Shown piece by piece: positions 43,185 to 50,694 of a stretch of 64,000 bases of DNA. The stretch covers positions 5,890,001 through 5,954,000 of the forward strand of contig NZ_CP042171.1 in NCBI RefSeq assembly GCF_005938645.2, in the 5' to 3' direction. Source of the DNA: Pedobacter sp. KBS0701 (GTDB lineage Bacteria; Bacteroidota; Bacteroidia; Sphingobacteriales; Sphingobacteriaceae). The notes below the pieces were generated by a model, which was not told the origin of the DNA, made no database searches, and worked only from the letters and a program-made list of their open reading frames with translations. The position numbers and the translations under genes are program-made. Positions within the stretch are counted from its first letter, which is position 1; each line of letters begins with the position of its first letter.

Positions 43185-43270
43185 CTTGTCCTCTAAAGGA
43201 GAAATTGGGTAGAAGATAAAATTAAATATTATAAACATTGAAAGGAAGTCCCCTCCAGGGGATTTAGGGG
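43185..43270. repeat. G/C-rich repeat between nuoC and nuoD
   Basis: CCTCTAAAGGAG (43191-43202) and, in the 30 bases before nuoD, TCCCCTCCAGGGGA then TTTAGGGGAT. Related to the CCCCTTAAGGGG class at 24173 and 33232. Like that copy, it abuts a start codon. Confidence 0.5.
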
Positions 43271-43272
43271 AT

Positions 43273-44487
43273 ATGAATCATAACCATCCGGTATTTACAG
43301 ATAACGACCCGCAAAGTGAGCTGGTAACCTTAAACTTAGGTCCAACACACCCTGCAACCCACGGCGTTTTTCAAAACGTTCTGCAATTAGATGGCGAACG
43401 CATTGTGAGCGGCGTTTCTACTATTGGGTACATCCACCGTGCTTTCGAAAAGATTGCCGAGCATCGCCCTTTTTACCAGATTACTCCACTTACCGACCGT
43501 TTAAACTATTGCTCTTCTCCTATTAATAATATGGGCTGGCACATGACGGTTGAGAAGTTGTTAAATATTCAAATGCCGAAACGTGTAGATTATCTTCGGG
43601 TAATCATTATGGAGCTTTCGCGTATTGCCGATCACATTATCTGCAACACGATTATTGGTCAGGATACCGGAGCTACCACCACTTTCTTATACCTTTTTCA
43701 GTTTCGCGAACACATTTACGAAATCTTTGAAGAAGTATGTGGTGCGCGTTTAACTACAAATATTGGACGTATTGGTGGTTTCGAAAGAGATTTCAATGAT
43801 ATCGCCTTTGCTAAAATCGATAAGTTTTTAAAAGAGTTCCCTAAAGCATTAAAAGAGTTCGAAAATCTGTTAACACGTAACCGTATTTTTATTGACAGAA
43901 CGGCAGGTGTTGCAGAGGTTACCCAGGAAAAAGCGTTAGAATATAGTTGGACTGGCCCACTTTTACGTGCCACAGGTGTAGATTACGATGTTCGCATAAG
44001 TGACCCATATTCTTCTTATCAGGATTTCGATTTCGAAGTTCCGGTAGGTACTAGCGGTGATATTTACGACAGGTATTTAGTGCGTAACGAAGAAATGTGG
44101 CAAAGTGTCCGCATTATCGAACAGGCAGTTGTGAAGTTAAAAACAGAGCCAAAAGGCATTTTCCATGCCGATGTCCCTGAATTTTACCTTCCTCCAAAAC
44201 AAGAAGTTTACAACAATATGGAAGCATTAATCTATCACTTCAAAATTGTGATGGGTGAGATTGATGCACCAAAAGCAGAAGTTTATCACGCTGTAGAAGG
44301 CGGAAATGGAGAATTAGGATTCTATCTGATCAATGATGGAGGCCGTACACCGTACCGTTTGCACTTCCGCAGACCAAGTTTTATAAACTACCAGATGTTT
44401 GCACCAATGAGCGAGGGCATGTTATTGTCTGATGCCATTATCAACATGAGTAGTATGAATATTATTGCAGGAGAATTAGATGCTTAA
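43273..44487 (+). CDS. nuoD: NADH-quinone oxidoreductase subunit D
   Basis: 404 aa. NLGPTHPATHGVFQNVLQLDGE at the N-terminus, the quinone-cavity region with GYIHRAFEKIAEHR, and RLHFRRPSFINYQMFAPMSEGM near the end are signatures of the 49-kDa subunit. It forms the quinone pocket with NuoB. Overlaps nuoE by 8 bases. Confidence 0.96.
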   Translation: MNHNHPVFTDNDPQSELVTLNLGPTHPATHGVFQNVLQLDGERIVSGVSTIGYIHRAFEKIAEHRPFYQITPLTDRLNYCSSPINNMGWHMTVEKLLNIQMPKRVDYLRVIIMELSRIADHIICNTIIGQDTGATTTFLYLFQFREHIYEIFEEVCGARLTTNIGRIGGFERDFNDIAFAKIDKFLKEFPKALKEFENLLTRNRIFIDRTAGVAEVTQEKALEYSWTGPLLRATGVDYDVRISDPYSSYQDFDFEVPVGTSGDIYDRYLVRNEEMWQSVRIIEQAVVKLKTEPKGIFHADVPEFYLPPKQEVYNNMEALIYHFKIVMGEIDAPKAEVYHAVEGGNGELGFYLINDGGRTPYRLHFRRPSFINYQMFAPMSEGMLLSDAIINMSSMNIIAGELDA

Positions 44488-44995
44488 AGTAGAAGAACAA
44501 ACACCTGTAGTGTTTTCATCAGAATTGCTGGCCAAATTTGATGAAGTAAAAAGCCGTTACCCTGAAGGCAAACACAAATCAGCTTTGCTACCATTATTAC
44601 ATTTGGTACAGGCCGAATTCCTTTGGGTAAGTACACCAGCAATGGATAAGGTGGCCGAATATTTAAATATTCAGCCGATTGAAGTTTATGAAGTGGCAAC
44701 ATTTTATACGATGTACTTTTTAAAACCACAGGGTAAGTATGCCTTAGAGGTTTGCCGTACTGGCCCTTGTTGCCTGGTTGGTGCCGAAAAAATATTAAGC
44801 CACCTGGAAAATAAGTTGGGCATTAAAGAGGGTGAAGTTACTGCCGATGGTTTATTCAGCTTTAGAGGAGTTGAATGCTTAGCTGCCTGTGGTTTCGGTC
44901 CGGTGTTGCAAATTAGCCCGGAATATACTTTCTACGAAAACCTGACTGAAGCAAGTGTAGATAAATTGATTGAAGATTTGAAAAATAAGTCCTAA
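44480..44995 (+). CDS. nuoE: NADH-quinone oxidoreductase subunit E
   Basis: 171 aa thioredoxin-like 2Fe-2S protein: CRTGPCCLVGA and CLAACGFGP supply the four cluster Cys (N1a). Part of the NADH-dehydrogenase module with NuoF and NuoG. It starts within the end of nuoD; a word-repeat hairpin overlaps its stop codon. Confidence 0.95.
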   Translation: MLKVEEQTPVVFSSELLAKFDEVKSRYPEGKHKSALLPLLHLVQAEFLWVSTPAMDKVAEYLNIQPIEVYEVATFYTMYFLKPQGKYALEVCRTGPCCLVGAEKILSHLENKLGIKEGEVTADGLFSFRGVECLAACGFGPVLQISPEYTFYENLTEASVDKLIEDLKNKS

Positions 44996-45063
44996 GTCGG
45001 GAGTCTTAAGTCGTGAGTCGTTTTGACTTAAGACTAAGGACTGTGGACTACGGACTATAGACT
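44988..45063. repeat. Word-repeat hairpin between nuoE and nuoF
   Basis: The left arm repeats AGTCCTAAGTCGGGAGTCTT and AAGTCGTGAGTC; the right arm GACTTAAGACTAAGGACTG, TGGACTACGGACTATAGACT. It fills the whole spacer and includes the last codons and stop of nuoE. Confidence 0.65.
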
Positions 45064-45070
45064 AATTAAA

Positions 45071-46438
45071 ATGTCTCGAAAACTGTTACTAGAGCATATA
45101 AACGTACCAGGCATCAATACGCTTGAAGTCTATCGCCAAAAAGGCGGGTATCGTGCTGTGGAAAAAGCCCTGAAAACTTTAACACCTGAAGAGATTGTTG
45201 AAGAGGTTAAAAAATCAGGCTTACGCGGTCGCGGAGGTGCGGGTTTCCCAACGGGGATGAAATGGAGTTTTTTGGCCAAACCTGAGGGTGTTGCACGTTA
45301 TTTGGTGTGTAATGCTGATGAGTCTGAGCCAGGGACTTTTAAAGACCGTTATTTAATGACTTACATTCCCCATGCTTTAATTGAGGGAATGATTGTTTCG
45401 AGTTTCGCTTTAGGTGCAAAGGTTTCTTATATCTACGTACGTGGCGAAATGATGCCTCAGATCCGTATTTTAGAAAAAGCCATTGCTGAAGCTAAAGCCG
45501 CCGGATGGTTGGGTAAAAACATTTTAGGTACTGGTTACGATTTAGAATTATATGTTCAGCCAGGTGGTGGTGCTTATATATGTGGTGAAGAAACCGCATT
45601 GTTAGAATCACTTGAAGGTAAAAGGGGTAACCCACGTATTAAACCACCATTCCCGGCGATTGCTGGTTTGTATGGTTGCCCTACAGTGGTGAACAATGTT
45701 GAATCGATTGCTGCTGTTGTTCCGATTATCAATGATGGTGGCGATGAATATGCAAAAATTGGCATCGGTAGAAGTACAGGTACAAAATTAATATCCGCAT
45801 CAGGTAATCTAGTAAAACCAGGCGTTTACGAAATCGAATTGGGTTTGCCGGTAGAAGAATTTATCTATTCTGATGAATATTGTGGTGGTATCGCTAATGG
45901 TAAACGTTTAAAGGCAACAGTTGCAGGTGGATCATCTGTGCCTATTTTACCTGCTAATTTAACCTTAAAATACGCTAATGGCGAGCCCCGTTTAATGAGT
46001 TACGAATCATTATCAGAAGGTGGCTTTGCTACTGGTACCATGATGGGATCGGGTGGTTTTATTGCTTTTGACGAAGATCAGTGTATTGTTAGAAATACCT
46101 GGAATTTTGCGCGTTTTTATCACCACGAAAGTTGTGGACAGTGTTCACCTTGTCGCGAGGGTACCGGGTGGATGGAAAAAGTGCTGCATAAAATCGAACA
46201 TGGTCATGGCAGCATGGAAGATGTTGATTTATTGTGGGATATCCAACGCAAAATTGAGGGTAATACCATTTGTCCGTTGGGTGATGCAGCAGCCTGGCCG
46301 GTAGCCAGTGCAATCCGTCACTTCAGAGATGAATTTGAATGGCACATTAAAGAACCGGTTAAAAGCCAGAGTCAAAATTACGGTATTGCTAATTATGCAA
46401 CACCGATTGAAAAAGCTCCGGTAGCGGAAGAGAAATAA
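45071..46438 (+). CDS. nuoF: NADH-quinone oxidoreductase subunit F
   Basis: 455 aa. The FMN/NADH glycine-rich site is RGRGGAGFPTGMKWSF, with CNADESEPGTFKDR and GAYICGEETALLESLEG; the N3 4Fe-4S Cys lie in ESCGQCSPCREGT and TICPLGDAA. Accepts the hydride from NADH. Followed by the ORF6N insert rather than directly by nuoG. Confidence 0.97.
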   Translation: MSRKLLLEHINVPGINTLEVYRQKGGYRAVEKALKTLTPEEIVEEVKKSGLRGRGGAGFPTGMKWSFLAKPEGVARYLVCNADESEPGTFKDRYLMTYIPHALIEGMIVSSFALGAKVSYIYVRGEMMPQIRILEKAIAEAKAAGWLGKNILGTGYDLELYVQPGGGAYICGEETALLESLEGKRGNPRIKPPFPAIAGLYGCPTVVNNVESIAAVVPIINDGGDEYAKIGIGRSTGTKLISASGNLVKPGVYEIELGLPVEEFIYSDEYCGGIANGKRLKATVAGGSSVPILPANLTLKYANGEPRLMSYESLSEGGFATGTMMGSGGFIAFDEDQCIVRNTWNFARFYHHESCGQCSPCREGTGWMEKVLHKIEHGHGSMEDVDLLWDIQRKIEGNTICPLGDAAAWPVASAIRHFRDEFEWHIKEPVKSQSQNYGIANYATPIEKAPVAEEK

Positions 46439-46526
46439 ATATTTAGGTATTACGGTTTGTGATACTAAAATTCTAAAGCCGCAATTTGCGATCTTAGAAA
46501 AGGAACTTAAGGCAATGAATATGTAA
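46439..46526 (+). pseudogene. Short remnant resembling an ORF6N fragment
   Basis: Between nuoF and the ORF6N gene one frame reads GITVCDTKILKPQFAILEKE, then ends at TAA 46524-46526. The bases CAATTTGCGATCTTAGA resemble CAATTTGCGACCTTAAGA inside the intact gene, and the fragment holds a decayed version (46471-46499) of its palindrome. It may be what is left of a second copy. Confidence 0.35.
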
Positions 46527-47066
46527 ATGAAAGAAGAAATATCACCAGCGATCATCCCCAACGAAGTAATAGTTAATAAAATATATCTTTTTAGAGGAGT
46601 TAAGGTGATGTTAGATTCTGATTTGGCAGAACTCTTTGGTGTTGATACTAAGCGATTAAAAGAACAGGTTCGAAGAAACATAGAAAGGTTCCCTGAACAT
46701 TTTATGTTCGAATTAACAAAAGAAGAAAATGAAGTCTTAAGGTCGCAATTTGCGACCTTAAGACACGGACAACACTCAAAGTATCTTCCGTTTGCATTTA
46801 GCGAGCATGGTATTTTGCAACTATCGAACGTTTTAAAAAGTAAACAGGCGGTAGAAGTAAGTATTAAAATTATTGATGTTTTTGTACAGCTTAGAACGAT
46901 GGTTTTAAGCAATACAGAAATAAGATTAGAAGTAGAAAAAATAAAAAAGAAGGTAGATAATCAAGATAAAAATATTGAAGTCATATTCAGGTATTTTGAT
47001 GAGTTACTAGAACAGAAAGAAAAGCCAAGAAAAGAAATTGGTTATAAGATCCCGAAAGGGAAATAA
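46527..47066 (+). CDS. ORF6N domain-containing protein
   Basis: 179 aa. The ORF6N domain (about 10-95) is seen in VNKIYLFRGVKVMLDSDLAELFGVDTKRLKEQVRRNIERFP and KYLPFAFSEHGILQLSNVLKS, a DNA-binding module common in phage anti-repressors and in Bacteroidetes accessory genes. The C-terminus is a coiled coil (LEVEKIKKKVDNQDKNIE). It interrupts nuoF and nuoG in the same orientation, so it is probably co-transcribed. The codons for LRSQFATLR lie in a perfect palindrome (46734-46764). Confidence 0.85.
   Translation: MKEEISPAIIPNEVIVNKIYLFRGVKVMLDSDLAELFGVDTKRLKEQVRRNIERFPEHFMFELTKEENEVLRSQFATLRHGQHSKYLPFAFSEHGILQLSNVLKSKQAVEVSIKIIDVFVQLRTMVLSNTEIRLEVEKIKKKVDNQDKNIEVIFRYFDELLEQKEKPRKEIGYKIPKGK
46734..46764. 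repeat. Perfect 14-bp palindrome inside the ORF6N gene
   Basis: GTCTTAAGGTCGCA, the spacer ATT, then TGCGACCTTAAGAC: all 14 positions pair. A weaker copy with three mismatches (46471-46499) stands before the gene. It could be a binding site for the protein itself, or a mobile palindrome that became coding. Confidence 0.75.
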
Positions 47067-47132
47067 TATAAAATTGGTTCGTAGAGACACGAACCAGGGC
47101 GAGATAAAGAAATAAAAAGAATATCATTAACC

Positions 47133-48143
47133 ATGAGTGAAAAAGTTAAGGTTACGATAGATGGGATAACAGTAGAGGTTGATAACGGAACAACCATTCT
47201 GAATGCTGCAAGGCAGATCGGAGGAGATATTGTTCCGCCAGCAATGTGCTATTATTCTAAGTTGCAAGGCAGTGGCGGTAAATGCCGTACCTGTATTGTA
47301 AAGGTGACTAAAGGTTCGGAAAAAGATCCTCGCCCTATGCCAAAGTTGGTGGCTTCTTGCCGTACAACGGTAATGGACGGAATGGAAGTGCTTAATATTA
47401 CTTCTCCAGAAGTTTTGGAAGCACGTGCTGGAGTTGTGGAAATTTTGTTGATTAACCATCCCTTAGACTGCCCTGTTTGTGATCAGGCAGGTGAATGTGA
47501 TCTTCAGAATTTAGGTTATGAACACGGTTTGCAAAAAACACGTTATGAGTTTGAACGCCGTACTTTTGAACGTATCGATATAGGCGATAAGATTCAGTTG
47601 CACATGAACCGTTGTATCTTGTGTTACCGTTGTGTTTTTACTGCAGATCAGATTACTAATAAACGTGTTCATGGTATCCTAAACCGTGGCGATCATTCTG
47701 AAATTTCTACTTATATCCAACAAGCTGTTGATAACGATTTCTCAGGAAACGTAATTGATGTTTGTCCTGTTGGGGCTTTAACCGATAAAACTTTCCGTTT
47801 TAAAAACCGTGTTTGGTTTACCAAACCAGTTGATGCACACCGGGATTGCGATCACGAAAAATGCAATGGTAAAGTAACCCTTTGGTACAAGGGAGCAGAT
47901 GTTTTACGTGTTACGGCCCGTAAAGACCAGTTTGGTGAAGTAGAAGAGTTTATCTGTAATACTTGCCGCTTTGATAAAAAAGCAACTGCTGATTGGGTGA
48001 TCGAACACCCAACTCATATTGATGATACTTCGGTAATTGCATCAAACCACTACGAAACATTAAAACCTTTGCACGTAATTCAGCCAAATGAGGCTTTACA
48101 GGCTGCAAATGAAATTGAATTACATAAAACAGTTAAATACTAA
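47133..48143 (+). CDS. nuoG: NADH-quinone oxidoreductase subunit G, short form
   Basis: 336 aa. N-terminal 2Fe-2S ferredoxin domain (CYYSKLQGSGGKCRTC), then CDQAGECDLQ and the two 4Fe-4S sites (NRCILCYRC; IDVCPVGAL). The C-terminus keeps a CDHEKCNGKV...CNTC cluster site but stops before the molybdopterin-like domain of the 900-residue E. coli protein. This short form is normal in Bacteroidetes, so it is not a truncation. Stop overlaps the nuoH start (TAATG). Confidence 0.93.
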   Translation: MSEKVKVTIDGITVEVDNGTTILNAARQIGGDIVPPAMCYYSKLQGSGGKCRTCIVKVTKGSEKDPRPMPKLVASCRTTVMDGMEVLNITSPEVLEARAGVVEILLINHPLDCPVCDQAGECDLQNLGYEHGLQKTRYEFERRTFERIDIGDKIQLHMNRCILCYRCVFTADQITNKRVHGILNRGDHSEISTYIQQAVDNDFSGNVIDVCPVGALTDKTFRFKNRVWFTKPVDAHRDCDHEKCNGKVTLWYKGADVLRVTARKDQFGEVEEFICNTCRFDKKATADWVIEHPTHIDDTSVIASNHYETLKPLHVIQPNEALQAANEIELHKTVKY

Positions 48144-49180
48144 TGGATAGCGCTTTTGTTATAGAAAAATTTATCCTGGTAGCTGTAATTTTCGGCATCA
48201 GTTTAGTTATTGCCATGTATTCTACTTATGCAGAACGTAAGGTTGCTGCGTATTTACAAGATCGTTTAGGACCGGATAGAGCTGGTCCCTTTGGTATTTT
48301 ACAGCCTTTGGCCGATGGTATCAAAATGTTTATGAAAGAGGAAATTATTCCGACAACATCAAGCAGGTTTTTATTTATCGCCGGTCCGGGTTTAGCTTTG
48401 CTTTGTGCCTGTATCGGTACAGCCGTTATTCCATGGGGTAGCCCTGTTTTAATCGCTGGCAAAACTATTTCCTTACAGGTTTCAGATATCAATGTTGGTG
48501 TTTTATACATTTTCGGTGTGGTATCTTTAGGTGTTTATGGTGTAATGATTGGTGGGTGGGCCTCAAATAACAAATATTCTTTGTTGAGTGCTATCCGCGC
48601 AGCTTCGCAAAACATCAGTTATGAAATTGCAATGGGATTATCGATTATCGCTTTGCTTTTAATGACAAATACCTTAAGCTTAAAAGAAATTGTTGGTCAA
48701 CAGCATGGATTAAACTGGAATGTTTGGTATCAGCCGCTTGGATTTTTAATCTTTATGGTTTGCTCTTTTGCAGAAACCAACCGTGCACCTTTCGACCTAC
48801 CTGAATGTGAAACCGAGTTGATCGGTGGTTATCATACCGAATATTCATCAATGAAATTAGGTTTTTACCTTTTTGCAGAATATATCAACATGTTCGTATC
48901 ATCGGCAGTAATGGCAGCCTTATATTGGGGCGGTTATAACTATCCTGGAATGGATTACGTTGCTGCACATTTAGGTCCAACCTGGGCTCCACTTATTGGT
49001 ACGGCTGTTTTCTTCGGAAAAATTGTAATGTTCATCTTTTTCTTTATGTGGGTACGTTGGACAATCCCTCGTTTCCGTTATGATCAATTGATGAATTTAG
49101 GTTGGAAAGGTTTAATACCTTTGGCGATTGCCAATATTATAATAACAGGTGTTGTGATTGCTATTATTGAGAAGTTTTAA
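48143..49180 (+). CDS. nuoH: NADH-quinone oxidoreductase subunit H
   Basis: 345 aa, about eight membrane helices. YAERKVAAYLQDRLGPDRAGPFG and SFAETNRAPFDLPECETELIGGYHTEY are NuoH signatures forming part of the quinone cavity and proton path. Confidence 0.96.
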   Translation: MDSAFVIEKFILVAVIFGISLVIAMYSTYAERKVAAYLQDRLGPDRAGPFGILQPLADGIKMFMKEEIIPTTSSRFLFIAGPGLALLCACIGTAVIPWGSPVLIAGKTISLQVSDINVGVLYIFGVVSLGVYGVMIGGWASNNKYSLLSAIRAASQNISYEIAMGLSIIALLLMTNTLSLKEIVGQQHGLNWNVWYQPLGFLIFMVCSFAETNRAPFDLPECETELIGGYHTEYSSMKLGFYLFAEYINMFVSSAVMAALYWGGYNYPGMDYVAAHLGPTWAPLIGTAVFFGKIVMFIFFFMWVRWTIPRFRYDQLMNLGWKGLIPLAIANIIITGVVIAIIEKF

Positions 49181-49182
49181 TT

Positions 49183-49686
49183 ATGGAATCATTAAGTAAT
49201 AAGAAAAAAGTACTGGAACAAAAGCCGTTGAGCTTTATGGAGCGAATGTACCTGCCGGCAATTGCCAAGGGTATGGGCATTACCATCAGTCACTTATTTA
49301 AAAAAGAGGCTACAATAAGATATCCTGAAGTGGAACGCGAATTCTCGACCAACTTCAGAGGGATGCACTCGCTAAAACGCGATGAGAATGGTAAAGAACG
49401 CTGTACTGCATGTGGTTTATGTGCTTTATCTTGTCCTGCTGAAGCCATTACTATGATCGCTGCAGAGCGCAAGCCGGAAGAGAAAGATTTATATCGCGAA
49501 GAAAAATATGCAGCAACTTACGAAATCAATATGTTACGCTGCATTTTCTGTGGATTATGTGAAGAAGCTTGCCCTAAAGAGGCGATTTATTTAGATGGGC
49601 CGATTGTACCTGCTGACTATTTACGTAAGGATTTCATTTACGGGAAAGACAAGTTGGTAGAGGCTCCATTGGAAATGAAAAAATAA
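49183..49686 (+). CDS. nuoI: NADH-quinone oxidoreductase subunit I
   Basis: 167 aa with two 4Fe-4S ferredoxin motifs, CTACGLCALSCP and CIFCGLCEEACP (clusters N6a and N6b). It passes electrons to NuoB. Two bases after nuoH. Confidence 0.96.
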   Translation: MESLSNKKKVLEQKPLSFMERMYLPAIAKGMGITISHLFKKEATIRYPEVEREFSTNFRGMHSLKRDENGKERCTACGLCALSCPAEAITMIAAERKPEEKDLYREEKYAATYEINMLRCIFCGLCEEACPKEAIYLDGPIVPADYLRKDFIYGKDKLVEAPLEMKK

Positions 49687-49689
49687 TTA

Positions 49690-49830
49690 GATAGAATCAT
49701 CATGCTGAACTCGTTCAGTATCTATCAAACCAGATCCTGAAATAAATTCAGGATGAAGAAAGCATAATAAAATTGCACCCCCAATAAAATGGGATAACAG
49801 TACCACGATAATGATGGTACAGAAAACAAA
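49690..49830. repeat. Intergenic repeat, CTGCTGAAC class, between nuoI and nuoJ
   Basis: CATGCTGAACTCG and AGATCCTGAAATAAATT (49732-49748); the second is identical to 12893-12909. A smaller inverted pair, GGATAACAGTACCACG / CGATAATGATGGTAC, follows. No gene. Confidence 0.6.
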
Positions 49831-49848
49831 TAAATAAACAATTAATTA

Positions 49849-50352
49849 ATGAGTACACAAGTATTCTATTTCGTAGCCACATTAAGTATCATCTTTTCGC
49901 TGCTGGTGATTTTTGCAAAAAATCCGATCCACAGTGTATTGTACTTAATCCTTACCTTTTTTACCTTCACTGTTCACTATGTGTTGTTAAACGCACAGTT
50001 TTTAGCGGTGGTAAACTTTATTGTTTACATGGGCGCAATAATGGTACTCTTCCTTTTTGTACTGATGTTGCTTAACCTGAACAAAGAAACCGAACCAAGT
50101 AAATCTCCATTGATCAAAATCGTAGGCGTAATTGCCGGAGGCTGTTTGGTGATAACCTTAATCGGTTCTTTAAAATCAGCTAGTATTACAAGCCCGTTGA
50201 TCTTGAAAAACCCGGGATTGGGATTGGTAGAAAATTTAGGTAAGGAGCTTTTTGGCCCATTTTTATTACCATTCGAATTATCATCTCTATTACTGTTGGC
50301 AGCAATGGTTGGAGCCGTTTTATTATCTAAAAGAGATGAGGTAGAAGCATAA
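49849..50352 (+). CDS. nuoJ: NADH-quinone oxidoreductase subunit J
   Basis: 167 aa, five membrane helices; the segment KNPIHSVLYLILTFFTFTVHYVLLNAQFLAVVNFIVYMGAIMVLFLFVLML is the NuoJ core with the pi-bulge region near quinone coupling. Stop overlaps the nuoK start (TAATG). Confidence 0.94.
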   Translation: MSTQVFYFVATLSIIFSLLVIFAKNPIHSVLYLILTFFTFTVHYVLLNAQFLAVVNFIVYMGAIMVLFLFVLMLLNLNKETEPSKSPLIKIVGVIAGGCLVITLIGSLKSASITSPLILKNPGLGLVENLGKELFGPFLLPFELSSLLLLAAMVGAVLLSKRDEVEA

Positions 50353-50681
50353 TGGAAAATTTAACATCACAACTTCAGGGCGTTCCGCTAAATCACTACA
50401 TCTATTTAAGTGCCATTATTTTCTCTATCGGCGTAATCGGTGTACTTACCCGCAGAAATGCCATCGTAATCTTTATGTCGGTTGAGCTGATGCTTAATGC
50501 AGTTAACTTACTTTTAACTGCGTTTTCGGTTCACAGTAACGATCCATCAGGACAGGTTTTCGTATTCTTCATTATGGCTTTGGCAGCAGCAGAGGTTGCA
50601 GTTGGTTTAGCTATTATCGTAATGGTTTACCGCAATACGAAATCGATAGATATTAATGTTTTAAATCGCCTTAAGTGGTAA
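50352..50681 (+). CDS. nuoK: NADH-quinone oxidoreductase subunit K
   Basis: 109 aa, three membrane helices with conserved Glu in MSVELMLNAVNLLL and AAAEVAVGLAIIV, the two proton-path glutamates of NuoK. Confidence 0.95.
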   Translation: MENLTSQLQGVPLNHYIYLSAIIFSIGVIGVLTRRNAIVIFMSVELMLNAVNLLLTAFSVHSNDPSGQVFVFFIMALAAAEVAVGLAIIVMVYRNTKSIDINVLNRLKW

Positions 50682-50694
50682 ATATATAATAAGA

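Noticed and set aside
46229..46912. 227-codon minus-strand frame across the nuoF end and the ORF6N gene
   Set aside because: It lies antisense to two well-supported genes, and its low-complexity Cys/Ser/Ile-rich product resembles no family.
47133..48143. Truncated nuoG as a broken gene
   Set aside because: The short form without the molybdopterin domain is usual in Bacteroidetes, and the TAATG junction with nuoH shows an intact end.
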